A stretch of 9,828 bases of DNA from Gammaproteobacteria bacterium (GTDB lineage Bacteria > Pseudomonadota > Gammaproteobacteria > Competibacterales > Competibacteraceae): NCBI GenBank assembly GCA_020047885.1, contig JAIFNF010000287.1:1-9828 (forward strand), read 5' to 3'. Positions 1-7,600 of this stretch are shown here, piece by piece. The notes below the pieces were generated by a model. The model did not search any database, had not been told where the DNA came from, and saw only the letters and a program-made list of their open reading frames with translations. The position numbers and the translations under genes are program-made. Within the stretch, counting starts at the first letter, position 1; every line of letters starts with the position of its first letter.

Positions 1-2
1 AG

Positions 3-113
3 CGTCGGCAATTACAAAGCGAAGCGATTGATCGGATTTTGGCGTTACGCGCCCAAACCAAACCCGTGACTGCTGAAGAACTCCGCGCTGCCCGTGAGGA
101 AGGTCGACCATGA
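3..113 (+). CDS. Type II antitoxin, C-terminal fragment (start outside window)
   Basis: An open frame enters from the left edge and ends at a TGA at 111-113, giving the last 36 residues of a small protein. The visible part is charged and helical and ends TAEELRAAREEGRP. Tails of this kind (helix, then E-E-[IL]-x-A-x-x-E-G-R-[PR]) are common in VapB/Phd-type antitoxins, where the C-terminal segment wraps around and inhibits the PIN toxin. The stop overlaps the start codon of the next gene in an ATGA, the usual translational coupling of antitoxin and toxin. The DNA-binding N-terminal domain is not in the window, so the antitoxin family (ribbon-helix-helix, AbrB or Phd) cannot be told. The assignment rests mainly on position next to vapC. 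Confidence 0.72.
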   Translation, partial: RRQLQSEAIDRILALRAQTKPVTAEELRAAREEGRP

Positions 114-547
114 TTCGCTACGTCATTGACGCCAGCGTTGCTATCAAATGGTTCGTTCCTGAAAACCCTGAAGAACTGGATGTTCCCCAGGCACTGGCTC
201 TGCTGGATGCCTTGAAGAATAGCGATATCGCCCTCTACCAACCTGCCCACTGGGAGGCGGAAATCGCTGGTGTCCTGGCGCGTATTAGCCCGGCGAACGC
301 TATCAAAAAAATGGTGGCGCTCCGGGCGCTGGCGTTCACCCGTGTCAACGACACCACGGTTTACGCGACGGCCTGCGATCTCGCCATCCGCCTCAATCAC
401 CACCTGTTCGACACGCTTTACCACGCCGTCGCCCTGCACACGATAGAAACCACCCTGATCACCGCCGACTACCGGTACTTCGACAAAGCCGAATCGATCG
501 GCCAGATCATCCGGTTACGCGACCTGAATCTGCCCGGACGCACCTGA
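110..547 (+). CDS. vapC: PIN-domain toxin ribonuclease, VapC family
   Basis: This 145-residue protein has the length and layout of a VapC toxin, an Mg2+-dependent endoribonuclease that typically cuts tRNA or rRNA when freed from its antitoxin. The acidic PIN residues are all visible. D7 lies in the opening V-I-D-A-S strand. E51 lies in the P-A-H-W-E-A-E-I-A-G-V-L segment, which matches the family's P-x-L-x-x-x-E-x-x-N-x-L. D101 lies in F-D-T-L-Y-H-A-V-A and D120 in T-A-D-Y-R-Y-F. The start ATG at 110 overlaps the antitoxin stop, and GAGGAAGG at 96-103 is a strong ribosome-binding site six bases upstream. Regulation is probably by the VapBC complex at a promoter left of the window. No active-site residue is missing, so it looks functional. 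The family is clear; the RNA target cannot be inferred. Confidence 0.93.
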   Translation: MIRYVIDASVAIKWFVPENPEELDVPQALALLDALKNSDIALYQPAHWEAEIAGVLARISPANAIKKMVALRALAFTRVNDTTVYATACDLAIRLNHHLFDTLYHAVALHTIETTLITADYRYFDKAESIGQIIRLRDLNLPGRT

Positions 548-589
548 ATGACAAGTATTTTACTCCATTAAATATTTTTAAGACAATAC

Positions 590-618
590 TTTACATTATA
601 AATAAGAATAAATATCAT
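590..618 (+). promoter_or_regulatory. Sigma-70-type promoter of the iron-transport operon
   Basis: In the AT-rich gap upstream of the ferric-binding protein gene, TTTACA (590-595) and TATCAT (613-618) each match five of six consensus bases and are separated by exactly 17 bases. Transcription would start near 625, giving a leader of about 63 bases. AT-rich DNA produces chance matches, but the spacing and position ahead of the operon are good. Confidence 0.6.
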
Positions 619-619
619 T
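601..619 (+). promoter_or_regulatory. Possible Fur box overlapping the -10 element
   Basis: AATAAGAATAAATATCATT matches 12 of 19 positions of the classical Fur box GATAATGATAATCATTATC and covers the predicted -10 hexamer. Fur with Fe2+ bound there would block RNA polymerase when iron is plentiful, as is typical for FbpABC operons. Support is the match, the overlap with the promoter and the downstream gene function. Against it, the local base composition is so AT-rich that 12 of 19 is not decisive. Confidence 0.4.
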
Positions 620-626
620 AAAAAAA

Positions 627-659
627 GCATTCACCGCTGAACCCCGTCCGGTGGAATGC
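627..659 (+). other. Stem-loop in the leader of the iron operon
   Basis: GCATTCACCG (627-636) can pair with CGGTGGAATGC (649-659) through ten base pairs and a single-base bulge, around a 12-base loop. If transcription starts near 625, this hairpin forms the extreme 5' end of the mRNA, where it could protect against decay or affect initiation. Read on the minus strand it is followed by seven T residues and resembles an intrinsic terminator for antisense transcripts. No minus-strand gene is seen that would need one. Confidence 0.45.
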
Positions 660-687
660 CCCTACCCCACTATCCCCGGAGTCCCGT

Positions 688-1722
688 ATGTCCAAATTAT
701 CCACCTCTCGCATCTTCCTGCCCGTCATCGGTTTACTGACCGGCCTGCTCGCCCCGCCCGTACTGGCCAGCGGTGAAGTCAATATCTACTCCGCCCGCAA
801 GGAAGACCTGATCAAGCCCTTGCTGGATGATTTCAGCCAACAGACCGGCATCAAAGTTAATCTGGTGACCGGCAAGGAAGAAGCGCTGTTGCAACGCCTG
901 CAAAGCGAGGGCATCAACACGCCCGCCGATGTATTGCTAACCTCGGATGCGGGACGGCTGGCGGCGGCGCAAAAAGCCGGCATCCTGCAAGCTGTCAAAT
1001 CAGCAGCGCTTGACGAAAATATTCCAGCGACCTATCGCGATCCCGGCGGCTACTGGTACGGGCTATCGATGCGCGCCCGGCCCATTATCTACGCGAAAGA
1101 TCGGGTTAAGCCGGAACAACTCGCCACTTACGAGGCGCTGGCGGGGCCGGAATGGAAAGGCAAGCTGTGTCTGCGCTCTTCCGACAGTGTTTATAACCAG
1201 TCGCTGGTGGCCGGCATGATCGCTCATCACGGTGAGACGAAAACCGAAGCCTGGGCCAGGGGCCTGGTCGCCAATCTCGCCCGCCCTCCCAAAGGTGGGG
1301 ATCGTGACCAAATCAAGGCGGTAGCCGCCGGCGAGTGCGAGGTGACGCTGGCCAATACCTATTATCTGGGCGGCATGGTGAATTCCAGCGACGCGGCGGA
1401 AAAAGAGGCGGCGGCGCAGGTTGCCGTCTTCTGGCCGGATGCGAAAACGACGGGCGTCCATGTCAATGTCAGTGGCGCCGGGATTACCGCCCACGCCCGT
1501 CAACGGGATAATGCGGTTAAATTGCTGGAGTTCCTGGCCAGTGACAAAGCTCAGCGCGGGTATGCCGAGGTCAACCATGAATACCCGGTCAACCCGGCCA
1601 TTCCACCCAGCGCGACGTTGCAAGCCTGGGGCGAGTTCAAGGCCGATACGTTGAACGTTGCCAAACTGGGGGAATTGAACCCCGCTGCTGTTAAGTTGAT
1701 GGATCGGGCCGGGTGGAAATAA
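688..1722 (+). CDS. fbpA: Periplasmic Fe(3+) ABC transporter substrate-binding protein (FbpA/FutA type)
   Basis: This 344-residue protein binds ferric iron in the periplasm and delivers it to the permease encoded next. An N-terminal signal peptide is evident: basic start, hydrophobic core about 9-22, and likely cleavage after VLA at 25-27. The mature protein opens with EVNIYSAR, the first strand of class-II ferric-binding proteins. Candidate iron ligands are Y34 and the tandem Y225-Y226 in NTYYLG, with Y169 in SVYNQSL as in cyanobacterial FutA; R131 may hold a synergistic anion. C161 and C217 could form a disulfide. The length is normal. The start is supported by GGAG at 678-681, six bases before the ATG. 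It begins an operon of three overlapping genes behind a promoter with a Fur-like box. An organic-anion or thiamine-type substrate is less likely given the tyrosines and partners. Confidence 0.92.
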   Translation: MSKLSTSRIFLPVIGLLTGLLAPPVLASGEVNIYSARKEDLIKPLLDDFSQQTGIKVNLVTGKEEALLQRLQSEGINTPADVLLTSDAGRLAAAQKAGILQAVKSAALDENIPATYRDPGGYWYGLSMRARPIIYAKDRVKPEQLATYEALAGPEWKGKLCLRSSDSVYNQSLVAGMIAHHGETKTEAWARGLVANLARPPKGGDRDQIKAVAAGECEVTLANTYYLGGMVNSSDAAEKEAAAQVAVFWPDAKTTGVHVNVSGAGITAHARQRDNAVKLLEFLASDKAQRGYAEVNHEYPVNPAIPPSATLQAWGEFKADTLNVAKLGELNPAAVKLMDRAGWK

Positions 1723-3434
1723 CGTCCACCTCACCTCCCACACCGCCCCCGCACCCCTTCTCGCAAAGGGCGAGGGGAGTTTGGGCATCGGTCAGAAGGA
1801 TTGACCATTGGACAGTCCTGGTCGTTGGATTGGCGGGGCTGCTGGCTCTGCCGGTGTTCACCGTTTTTCTCACTGCCCTGCAACCGGCTGGCGAGGTCTG
1901 GCGGCATCTGGCGGACACCGTACTGGCCGACTATGTGCTCAACTCGGTGGCGCTGATGATCGGGGTCGGGGTGGGAACCTTGTTGATCGGCGTCCCCACG
2001 GCCTGGCTGACCGCTACCTGTGAGTTCCCTGGCCGACGCGGGTTCGAGTGGGCACTGTTGCTGCCCATGGCCATTCCGGCCTACATCATCGCCTATACCT
2101 ACACCGGCCTGCTGGATTTCGCTGGCCCGGTACAGACCTTCCTGCGGATGGCCTTCGGCTGGACCCGGCAGGACTACGCCTTCCCGGAGATCCGCTCGCT
2201 GCCCGGCGCAGCGCTGATGCTGACGCTGGTGCTGTATCCCTACGTCTATCTGCTGGCGCGGGCTGCCTTTCTGGAACAGTCGGCGGCGGTGCTGGAAGTT
2301 AGCCGCAGCCTGGGCGCGGGACCCTGGCGACGTTTTAGAACCATCACCCTCCCCCTGGCACGCCCTTCCCTCATCGCCGGCCTGGCGCTGGTGCAGATGG
2401 AAGCGCTGGCCGATTACGGGACGGTGCAATATTTCGGGATCAGTACCTTCACCACCGGCATTTTCCGGGTCTGGTTCGGGATGGGCGACGCGACCGCCGC
2501 CGCGCAATTAGCGGGACTGTTGCTGCTCTTTGTCCTGACCCTGCTGGTGCTGGAACGGCTGTCGCGGCGACAAGCCCGTTTCCACCATACCGGCCAGCGC
2601 ACGCAACGCCCGCCACGACTGCGGTTACAAGGTCGGTGGCGCGGGTTAGCCGTCGTGGCCTGTCTGACGCCCCTGCTGTTGGGATTCCTGATTCCCGCCG
2701 GGCAGTTGGTGATCTGGACGTGGCGCACTGCCCCACAGATGGTCGATCACCGCTTTCTGGCATTGGTTGCCAACAGTCTGGAACTGGCCGGCGGCGCAGC
2801 GCTAGTTATCCTGCTCCTAGCGTTGTTACTCGGCTACGGGCAGCGCCTGCGACCCCGCCCTATCGTGCGCCTGGCGGTACGCAGCGCCGGATTGGGATAT
2901 GCCGCTCCCGGCACGGTGCTGGCGATTGGCGTGATGCTGCCCTTCGCGGCCATCGACCGGAACCTTGATCACTGGGCGCGGGAGTGGTTCGGCGTGTCCA
3001 CCGGGCTGTTGTTGAGCGGCACTCTGTTCGCCCTGCTCTTCGCCTACTGCGCCCGATTCCTGCCGGTCGCGCTGCACAGCGTCGAAGCCGGACTGACCCG
3101 TATTCGCCCGAACATGGACGACGCCGCCCGCGCCCTGGGCGTCAAACCGCTCGGTGTCCTCTGGCGCGTCCATATCCCAATCCTGCGCGGCAGTCTGCTG
3201 ACCGCCCTGTTGCTGGCGTTCGTGGATATTCTGAAAGAACTGCCCGCGACCCTGATTTTGCGCCCGTTCAATTTCAATACCCTGGCGGTACGCGCTTTTG
3301 AACTGGCTTCGGACGAGCGGTTAGCCGATTCGGCCAGTTTCGCCCTGGCCATCGTGCTGGCCGGTATTGGCCCCGTGATTTTACTCAGCCGCGCCATCAG
3401 CCGCGCCAGACCCGGCCATGACACCCTTCCTTGA
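1713..3434 (+). CDS. fbpB: Fe(3+) ABC transporter permease, two fused membrane domains (FbpB type)
   Basis: This inner-membrane channel of 573 residues is a head-to-tail fusion of two BPD_transp_1 domains, the usual FbpB/AfuB architecture, with about twelve hydrophobic segments. The two EAA loops that dock the ATPase are visible at about 195-216 (S-L-G-A-G-P-W-R-R-F at its core) and 469-490 (A-L-G-V-K-P-L-G-V-L-W-R). The only in-frame conventional start before the first membrane segment is GTG at 1713, which overlaps the upstream gene by ten bases and has no good Shine-Dalgarno. A stop lies just upstream in this frame. Residues of about 5-23 are proline- and arginine-rich, unlike family N-termini; about 14-23 are encoded by a copy of a palindromic repeat. 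Family members normally begin close to the V-R-R-I-D-H-W-T segment at about 27, so the true start may be non-canonical near there. The 3' end overlaps fbpC by 17 bases. Confidence 0.9.
   Translation: MEITSTSPPTPPPHPFSQRARGVWASVRRIDHWTVLVVGLAGLLALPVFTVFLTALQPAGEVWRHLADTVLADYVLNSVALMIGVGVGTLLIGVPTAWLTATCEFPGRRGFEWALLLPMAIPAYIIAYTYTGLLDFAGPVQTFLRMAFGWTRQDYAFPEIRSLPGAALMLTLVLYPYVYLLARAAFLEQSAAVLEVSRSLGAGPWRRFRTITLPLARPSLIAGLALVQMEALADYGTVQYFGISTFTTGIFRVWFGMGDATAAAQLAGLLLLFVLTLLVLERLSRRQARFHHTGQRTQRPPRLRLQGRWRGLAVVACLTPLLLGFLIPAGQLVIWTWRTAPQMVDHRFLALVANSLELAGGAALVILLLALLLGYGQRLRPRPIVRLAVRSAGLGYAAPGTVLAIGVMLPFAAIDRNLDHWAREWFGVSTGLLLSGTLFALLFAYCARFLPVALHSVEAGLTRIRPNMDDAARALGVKPLGVLWRVHIPILRGSLLTALLLAFVDILKELPATLILRPFNFNTLAVRAFELASDERLADSASFALAIVLAGIGPVILLSRAISRARPGHDTLP
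1754..1781 (-). repeat. Diverged palindromic repeat copy inside the 5' end of the permease gene
   Basis: Read on the minus strand, this stretch begins AACTCCCCTCGCCCT and matches the repeat at 8700-8745 in 23 of 28 positions, with an identical 15-base block at 1767-1781. CTCGC and GCGAG inside it pair around a short loop. It lies where an intercistronic gap would be expected but is in frame with the permease. Confidence 0.65.
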
Positions 3435-4485
3435 ACTGACGAATCTCGACATCGCCTACCCACCCCGCAAAGTCATTCGGGAGGCGTCGCTGACCATGCA
3501 TTGCGCGGGTATCGGCTGCCTGCTCGGCCCCAGCGGCTGCGGCAAAACCACGCTGTTGCGGGCGATTGCCGGTTTTGAACCGGTGCAACAAGGTTCCATC
3601 CGGCTGGAGGGCGTGGAACTCAGTCGGCCCGGTTGGACCCTGCCACCCGAACAGCGGCGCATCGGCCTGATGTTTCAGGATCTGGCGCTGTTTCCCCACC
3701 TGACGATTGCCGACAATGTCGCTTTCGGTCTGCGCGGCTGGAAACGCTCGGAGCGGCAGGCGCGGGTCACGGATCTGTTGCGGCTGGTGGGACTGGCCGA
3801 TTTCGCCAAGCGCTATCCCCACCAATTGTCCGGCGGGCAACAACAGCGGGTGGCGCTGGCGCGGGCGCTGGCTCCACGTCCGCGCCTGCTGTTGCTCGAC
3901 GAACCCTTCTCCAGCCTGGACGTGACGTTACGGGAAGGTCTGGCGCACGAGGTGCGCAGTATTTTGTTACGGGAAGGCACCGGCGGGTTGCTGGTCAGCC
4001 ATGACCAGTTTGAAGCCTTCGTCTTCGCTGATGAAATCGGCGTACTCGATGAAGGTCGGCTGCGGCAATGGGATACCGCCTATAACCTTTATCACCGTCC
4101 CGCCAACCGATTTATCGCTGACTTCATCGGTCAGGGCGTGCTGTTGGCGGGCCAGGTGAATGCACAGGGTCGGGTTCAGACCGAACTGGGCGAGGTGGAG
4201 GGGACGCCGCCAGCCGGTTGTATCCCCGGCGATGACGTGGAAATTCTGGTGCGCCCCGACGATGTCGTGCATGACGACACCAGTCCGCTCCAGATAGAGG
4301 TCACCGAACGGGCGTTCCGGGGCGCGGAATTTCTCTACACGCTGAAGTTGCCCAGTGGCGCACGGCTGTTATGCCTGGCCCCCAGCCATCATAACCACCC
4401 CCCGGGGCGACGCATGGGTATTCGCCTGGACATCGATCATTGGGTGATGTTTCGGCGGAACCGAGCCGTCACCTGCGTTGAATAG
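3418..4485 (+). CDS. fbpC: Fe(3+) ABC transporter ATP-binding protein (FbpC type)
   Basis: This 355-residue ATPase powers iron import through the permease encoded just upstream. All catalytic motifs are intact: Walker A GPSGCGKTT at 37-45, Q-loop Q87 in M-F-Q-D, signature LSGGQ at 137-141, Walker B LLLLDE at 157-162, D-loop SSLD at 165-168 and switch histidine H195 in S-H-D. A regulatory TOBE-type domain fills about 236-345, with the R-P-D-D segment at 279-282 typical of the FbpC/PotA/CysA group. The ATG lies inside the permease gene with a 17-base overlap and no clear ribosome-binding site, suggesting translational coupling. Length is normal for FbpC. No outer-membrane receptor or TonB gene is in the window. 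Spermidine or sulfate ATPases share this architecture; the neighbours decide for iron. Confidence 0.93.
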   Translation: MTPFLELTNLDIAYPPRKVIREASLTMHCAGIGCLLGPSGCGKTTLLRAIAGFEPVQQGSIRLEGVELSRPGWTLPPEQRRIGLMFQDLALFPHLTIADNVAFGLRGWKRSERQARVTDLLRLVGLADFAKRYPHQLSGGQQQRVALARALAPRPRLLLLDEPFSSLDVTLREGLAHEVRSILLREGTGGLLVSHDQFEAFVFADEIGVLDEGRLRQWDTAYNLYHRPANRFIADFIGQGVLLAGQVNAQGRVQTELGEVEGTPPAGCIPGDDVEILVRPDDVVHDDTSPLQIEVTERAFRGAEFLYTLKLPSGARLLCLAPSHHNHPPGRRMGIRLDIDHWVMFRRNRAVTCVE

Positions 4486-4528
4486 CCGACCTGCCCCATT
4501 TCGGGCGTTGTTCAGAAAGATTCGTCGA

Positions 4529-4550
4529 TTTGTCTACTAAATTTGACAAA
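4529..4550. promoter_or_regulatory. Small inverted repeat upstream of the Amt-fusion promoter
   Basis: TTTGTC (4529-4534) and GACAAA (4545-4550) form a perfect six-base inverted repeat with a ten-base spacer, ending two bases before the sigma-54 motif. The half-site spacing would suit a dimeric regulator. A TTGACA at 4543-4548 could pass for a -35 box, but no acceptable -10 lies 16-18 bases downstream. Function is unproven. Confidence 0.3.
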
Positions 4551-4551
4551 C

Positions 4552-4567
4552 TGGCTCTATTCTTGCT
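4552..4567 (+). promoter_or_regulatory. Sigma-54 (RpoN) promoter of the Amt-GGDEF-EAL gene
   Basis: TGGCTCTATTCTTGCT fits the -24/-12 consensus TGGCACGNNNNTTGCW at 10 of its 12 specified positions. The invariant GG (4553-4554) and GC (4565-4566) have the required spacing. Transcription would begin near 4578, about 29 bases before the ATG. Ammonium-transporter genes are commonly transcribed by sigma-54 with NtrC, which makes this motif meaningful here. I did not find a convincing NtrC site upstream. Confidence 0.6.
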
Positions 4568-4606
4568 TTTTCTAGCCTTCCCCTCCGACTGCATTGAGCC
4601 TTTTCG

Positions 4607-7600
4607 ATGACTAATGAACTCAATATCGCCTGGACTCTGCTGTGCGCGTTCCTGGTGTTCATCATGCAGGCCGGATTCTTGTGCCTGGAAACCGGCCTGG
4701 TGCGCGCCAAGAACAGCATCAACGTCGCGGTAAAAAACGTCATCGATTTGTGCCTGTCCGGGGCGATTTTCTGGCTGTTCGGCTATGCCCTCATGTTCGG
4801 GCAAACCCACGGCGGCTGGTTCGGCAGCAACAGTTTCCTGTTCAACGGCACCCATTCCACGGCGTTGATAACCTTTTTCATCTTCCAGGCGATGTTTTGC
4901 AGCACCTCGGCGACGATTGTGTCGGGGGCGGTCGCCGAACGGATGCGTTTCTTTGCCTACTGTCTGACGACGTTGATGATGACGGCGCTGATCTACCCGA
5001 TCACCGGCCATTGGGCGTGGGGCGGCGTCGTGCAGGGTGAACCCCAGGGCTGGCTGGCCCAACAGGGGTTTATCGACTTTGCCGGATCCACGGTAGTGCA
5101 TTCCGTCGGTGGCTGGGTCTCGCTGGCGGCGGTTGTGCTGCTCGGGCCCCGTCACGGCCGCTTCGATCCGGTGCACAAATTTCCGATGCACGGCAGCAAT
5201 CTACCCATGGCCGCCCTGGGCCTCTTCCTGCTCTGGTTTGGCTGGTTTGGGTTCAATGGCGGCAGTACGCTGGCGCTGAACGACAAGGTGCCGCTGATTT
5301 TGCTCAACACCTTTCTGGCGGGTGCCTGTGGAGGCATCGCCGCCATGCTCTACAGTTTTTTCCATCGGGGCTATCTGGGCGTCGCCGATATGCTGAACGG
5401 CATCCTCGGCGGTTTGGTCGGCATCACCGCTTCGTGTCATTTGCAACTACCGGCGCTGGCGGTGCTGATTGGCGGTGTGGCCGGGTTAATCGTGATCGTA
5501 GGAACCCAGTGGCTGGAGCGTTGGCAGATCGACGATGCGGTGGGTGCCATTCCCGTGCACCTGTTCGGCGGGGTTTGGGGAACGCTGGCCGTACTGTTTG
5601 CACCGCCAGAGTCATTTTCCATCGCCGGGGATCGCAGTCAGCAGTTGGTGGTGCAACTCCTGGGCATTCTGGCCATTGGCGGCTACACCTTCGCCGTCAG
5701 TTTTACCACGCTCTGGCTGATCAACCGGTTTTACCCGTTGCGAGTGGACGCCGAAGCTGAACGGGTGGGACTGAATATCGCTGAACACGCGGCCAGCACC
5801 GAAATCGTTGATTTATTGATCGAAATGGAAGACCACCGGCGGCGCGGCGATTTTTCCCAACCAGTAACCGTCGAACCGCACACGGAAGTGGGCCAAATCG
5901 CTCAGCAATATAATCATGTGCTGCAACGGGTTAACGAAGAAATTCACCAGCGCGAGGATTTACTGCGCGCCTTAACGGTCAGTGAAACCCGCAAAACCGC
6001 TATTCTGGATGCGGTGCTGGATTGCATTATCACCATCGACCGCCACGGCAACATTCTGGAATTCAACCCGGCCGCGACCCGCACCTTCGGCTGTTCCCGG
6101 CGCATCGTACTCAGCAAAAACCTGGCACGGCTGATCCTTTCTGAACTGCAGCAAGACGAATTTGCGCAAGCCCTGCACATTGGCTTCACCGGCGAAGGCA
6201 GTTTCGTCATTAACAAACGCGTGCAGATTAACCTGCAACGCACGGATGGGGAATCATTCCCTGCTGAATTGAGCATTACCCGGATGCACAGCGGCCGCCA
6301 ACTGGAATACAACCTGCATCTTCGTGATGTGACTCGCCAGCGGAATATCCAGCGCCGATTGCACCATCTGGCCCACTATGACCAGTTAACCGGGCTGGCC
6401 AATCGCGATTATTTCCGCCAGGGGTTGACCTACTATCTGATGGCAGAAGCACCCCGCCAGGCGGCAGTACTGTTTCTGGATCTGGATCGATTCAAGAACG
6501 TCAACGACACCCTCGGCCATGCAGCAGGCGACCAGTTGTTGCGGGAGGTGGCGGAGCGCTTGCGCCAACACACCCGAGCCAATGATCTGGTCGCACGCTG
6601 GGGCGGCGACGAATTCGTGGTGGCGCTACTGGGCGTCAGTCATCTCGATGATATTAAGCTTAAAGCCCAGTGCTACGTTGAAGTATTGGCGGAACCCCAT
6701 CTTCTGGAAGGCAAGATGGTTTACACCCCCACCAGTATTGGCGTGGCGGTGTACCCGGACAGTGGGGACAATGCCGACACGCTGATCCGTAATGCCGACT
6801 TAGCGCTGTATCAGGCCAAAAACGCCGGACGCAACAATTATCAGTTTTTCACGCCGGAACTGGCGCATCAGTTGTCAGAACGCTTCCACTTCGAGAATGA
6901 GTTGCGTGAAGCGCTGAGTCGGGACCAGTTTGAGTTGCATTATCAACCCCAGATCGCCATCGAGACCGGCGAACTGATCGGGGCCGAGGCTCTGCTGCGC
7001 TGGCGACACCCGACCAAAGGTCTGCTGCAGCCGAGCCTGTTTATTCCGATTCTGGAAGAGAGCGGCCTGATTGAGCAGGTTGGGCAGTGGGTCATCAGCG
7101 CTGCCTGCCGACAGAATCAACAGTGGCGATCTCAGGGTCTGCGACCCATCAAGGTCGCGGTGAATGTGTCGGGACGGCAATTTCTACAGGCGGATTTTGC
7201 TGAAACCGTCGCCCACTGTCTGCACAAGAGCGAACTGGAACCTACCGGCCTGGAATTGGAGATTACCGAGACGGTATTGGCCAGGGATAGCGAGCAATGC
7301 ATTGCAACGCTGCAAGCCCTTAAAGCGTTGCATCTGGAAATTGCAATCGATGATTTTGGCACGGGTTATTCCTCGCTGAACTATCTGAAGCGGTTCCCGA
7401 TTGACAGCATCAAAATCGACCGTTCCTTTGTCATTGAGTGCGATGTGAACAGCGAGGACGCTGCGATCTGCTCCGCCATTATCCTGCTCGCCCACAGTCT
7501 GGGATTGAAAACCCTGGCGGAAGGGGTGGAAAAGCCCGGACAACTGGCCTTTTTACAGGCCGAGAGCTGTTTCGCTTATCAGGGGTATCTGTTCAGTCGG

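Noticed and set aside
1063..1788. A 241-codon open frame on the minus strand across the ferric-binding protein gene
   Set aside because: It lies opposite a well-supported gene, has no recognisable domain, and its composition is what a GC-rich coding strand produces in its complement.
4486..4520. Intrinsic terminator after fbpC
   Set aside because: Only a four-pair GCCC/GGGC stem is present and it is not followed by a T run.
4543..4571. Sigma-70 promoter based on TTGACA upstream of the Amt fusion
   Set aside because: No acceptable -10 sequence lies 16-18 bases downstream, and the sigma-54 motif overlapping this stretch fits better.
4469..5191. A 240-codon minus-strand frame under the Amt domain
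   Set aside because: It is antisense to the conserved Amt sequence, shows no family motif and would span the sigma-54 promoter region.
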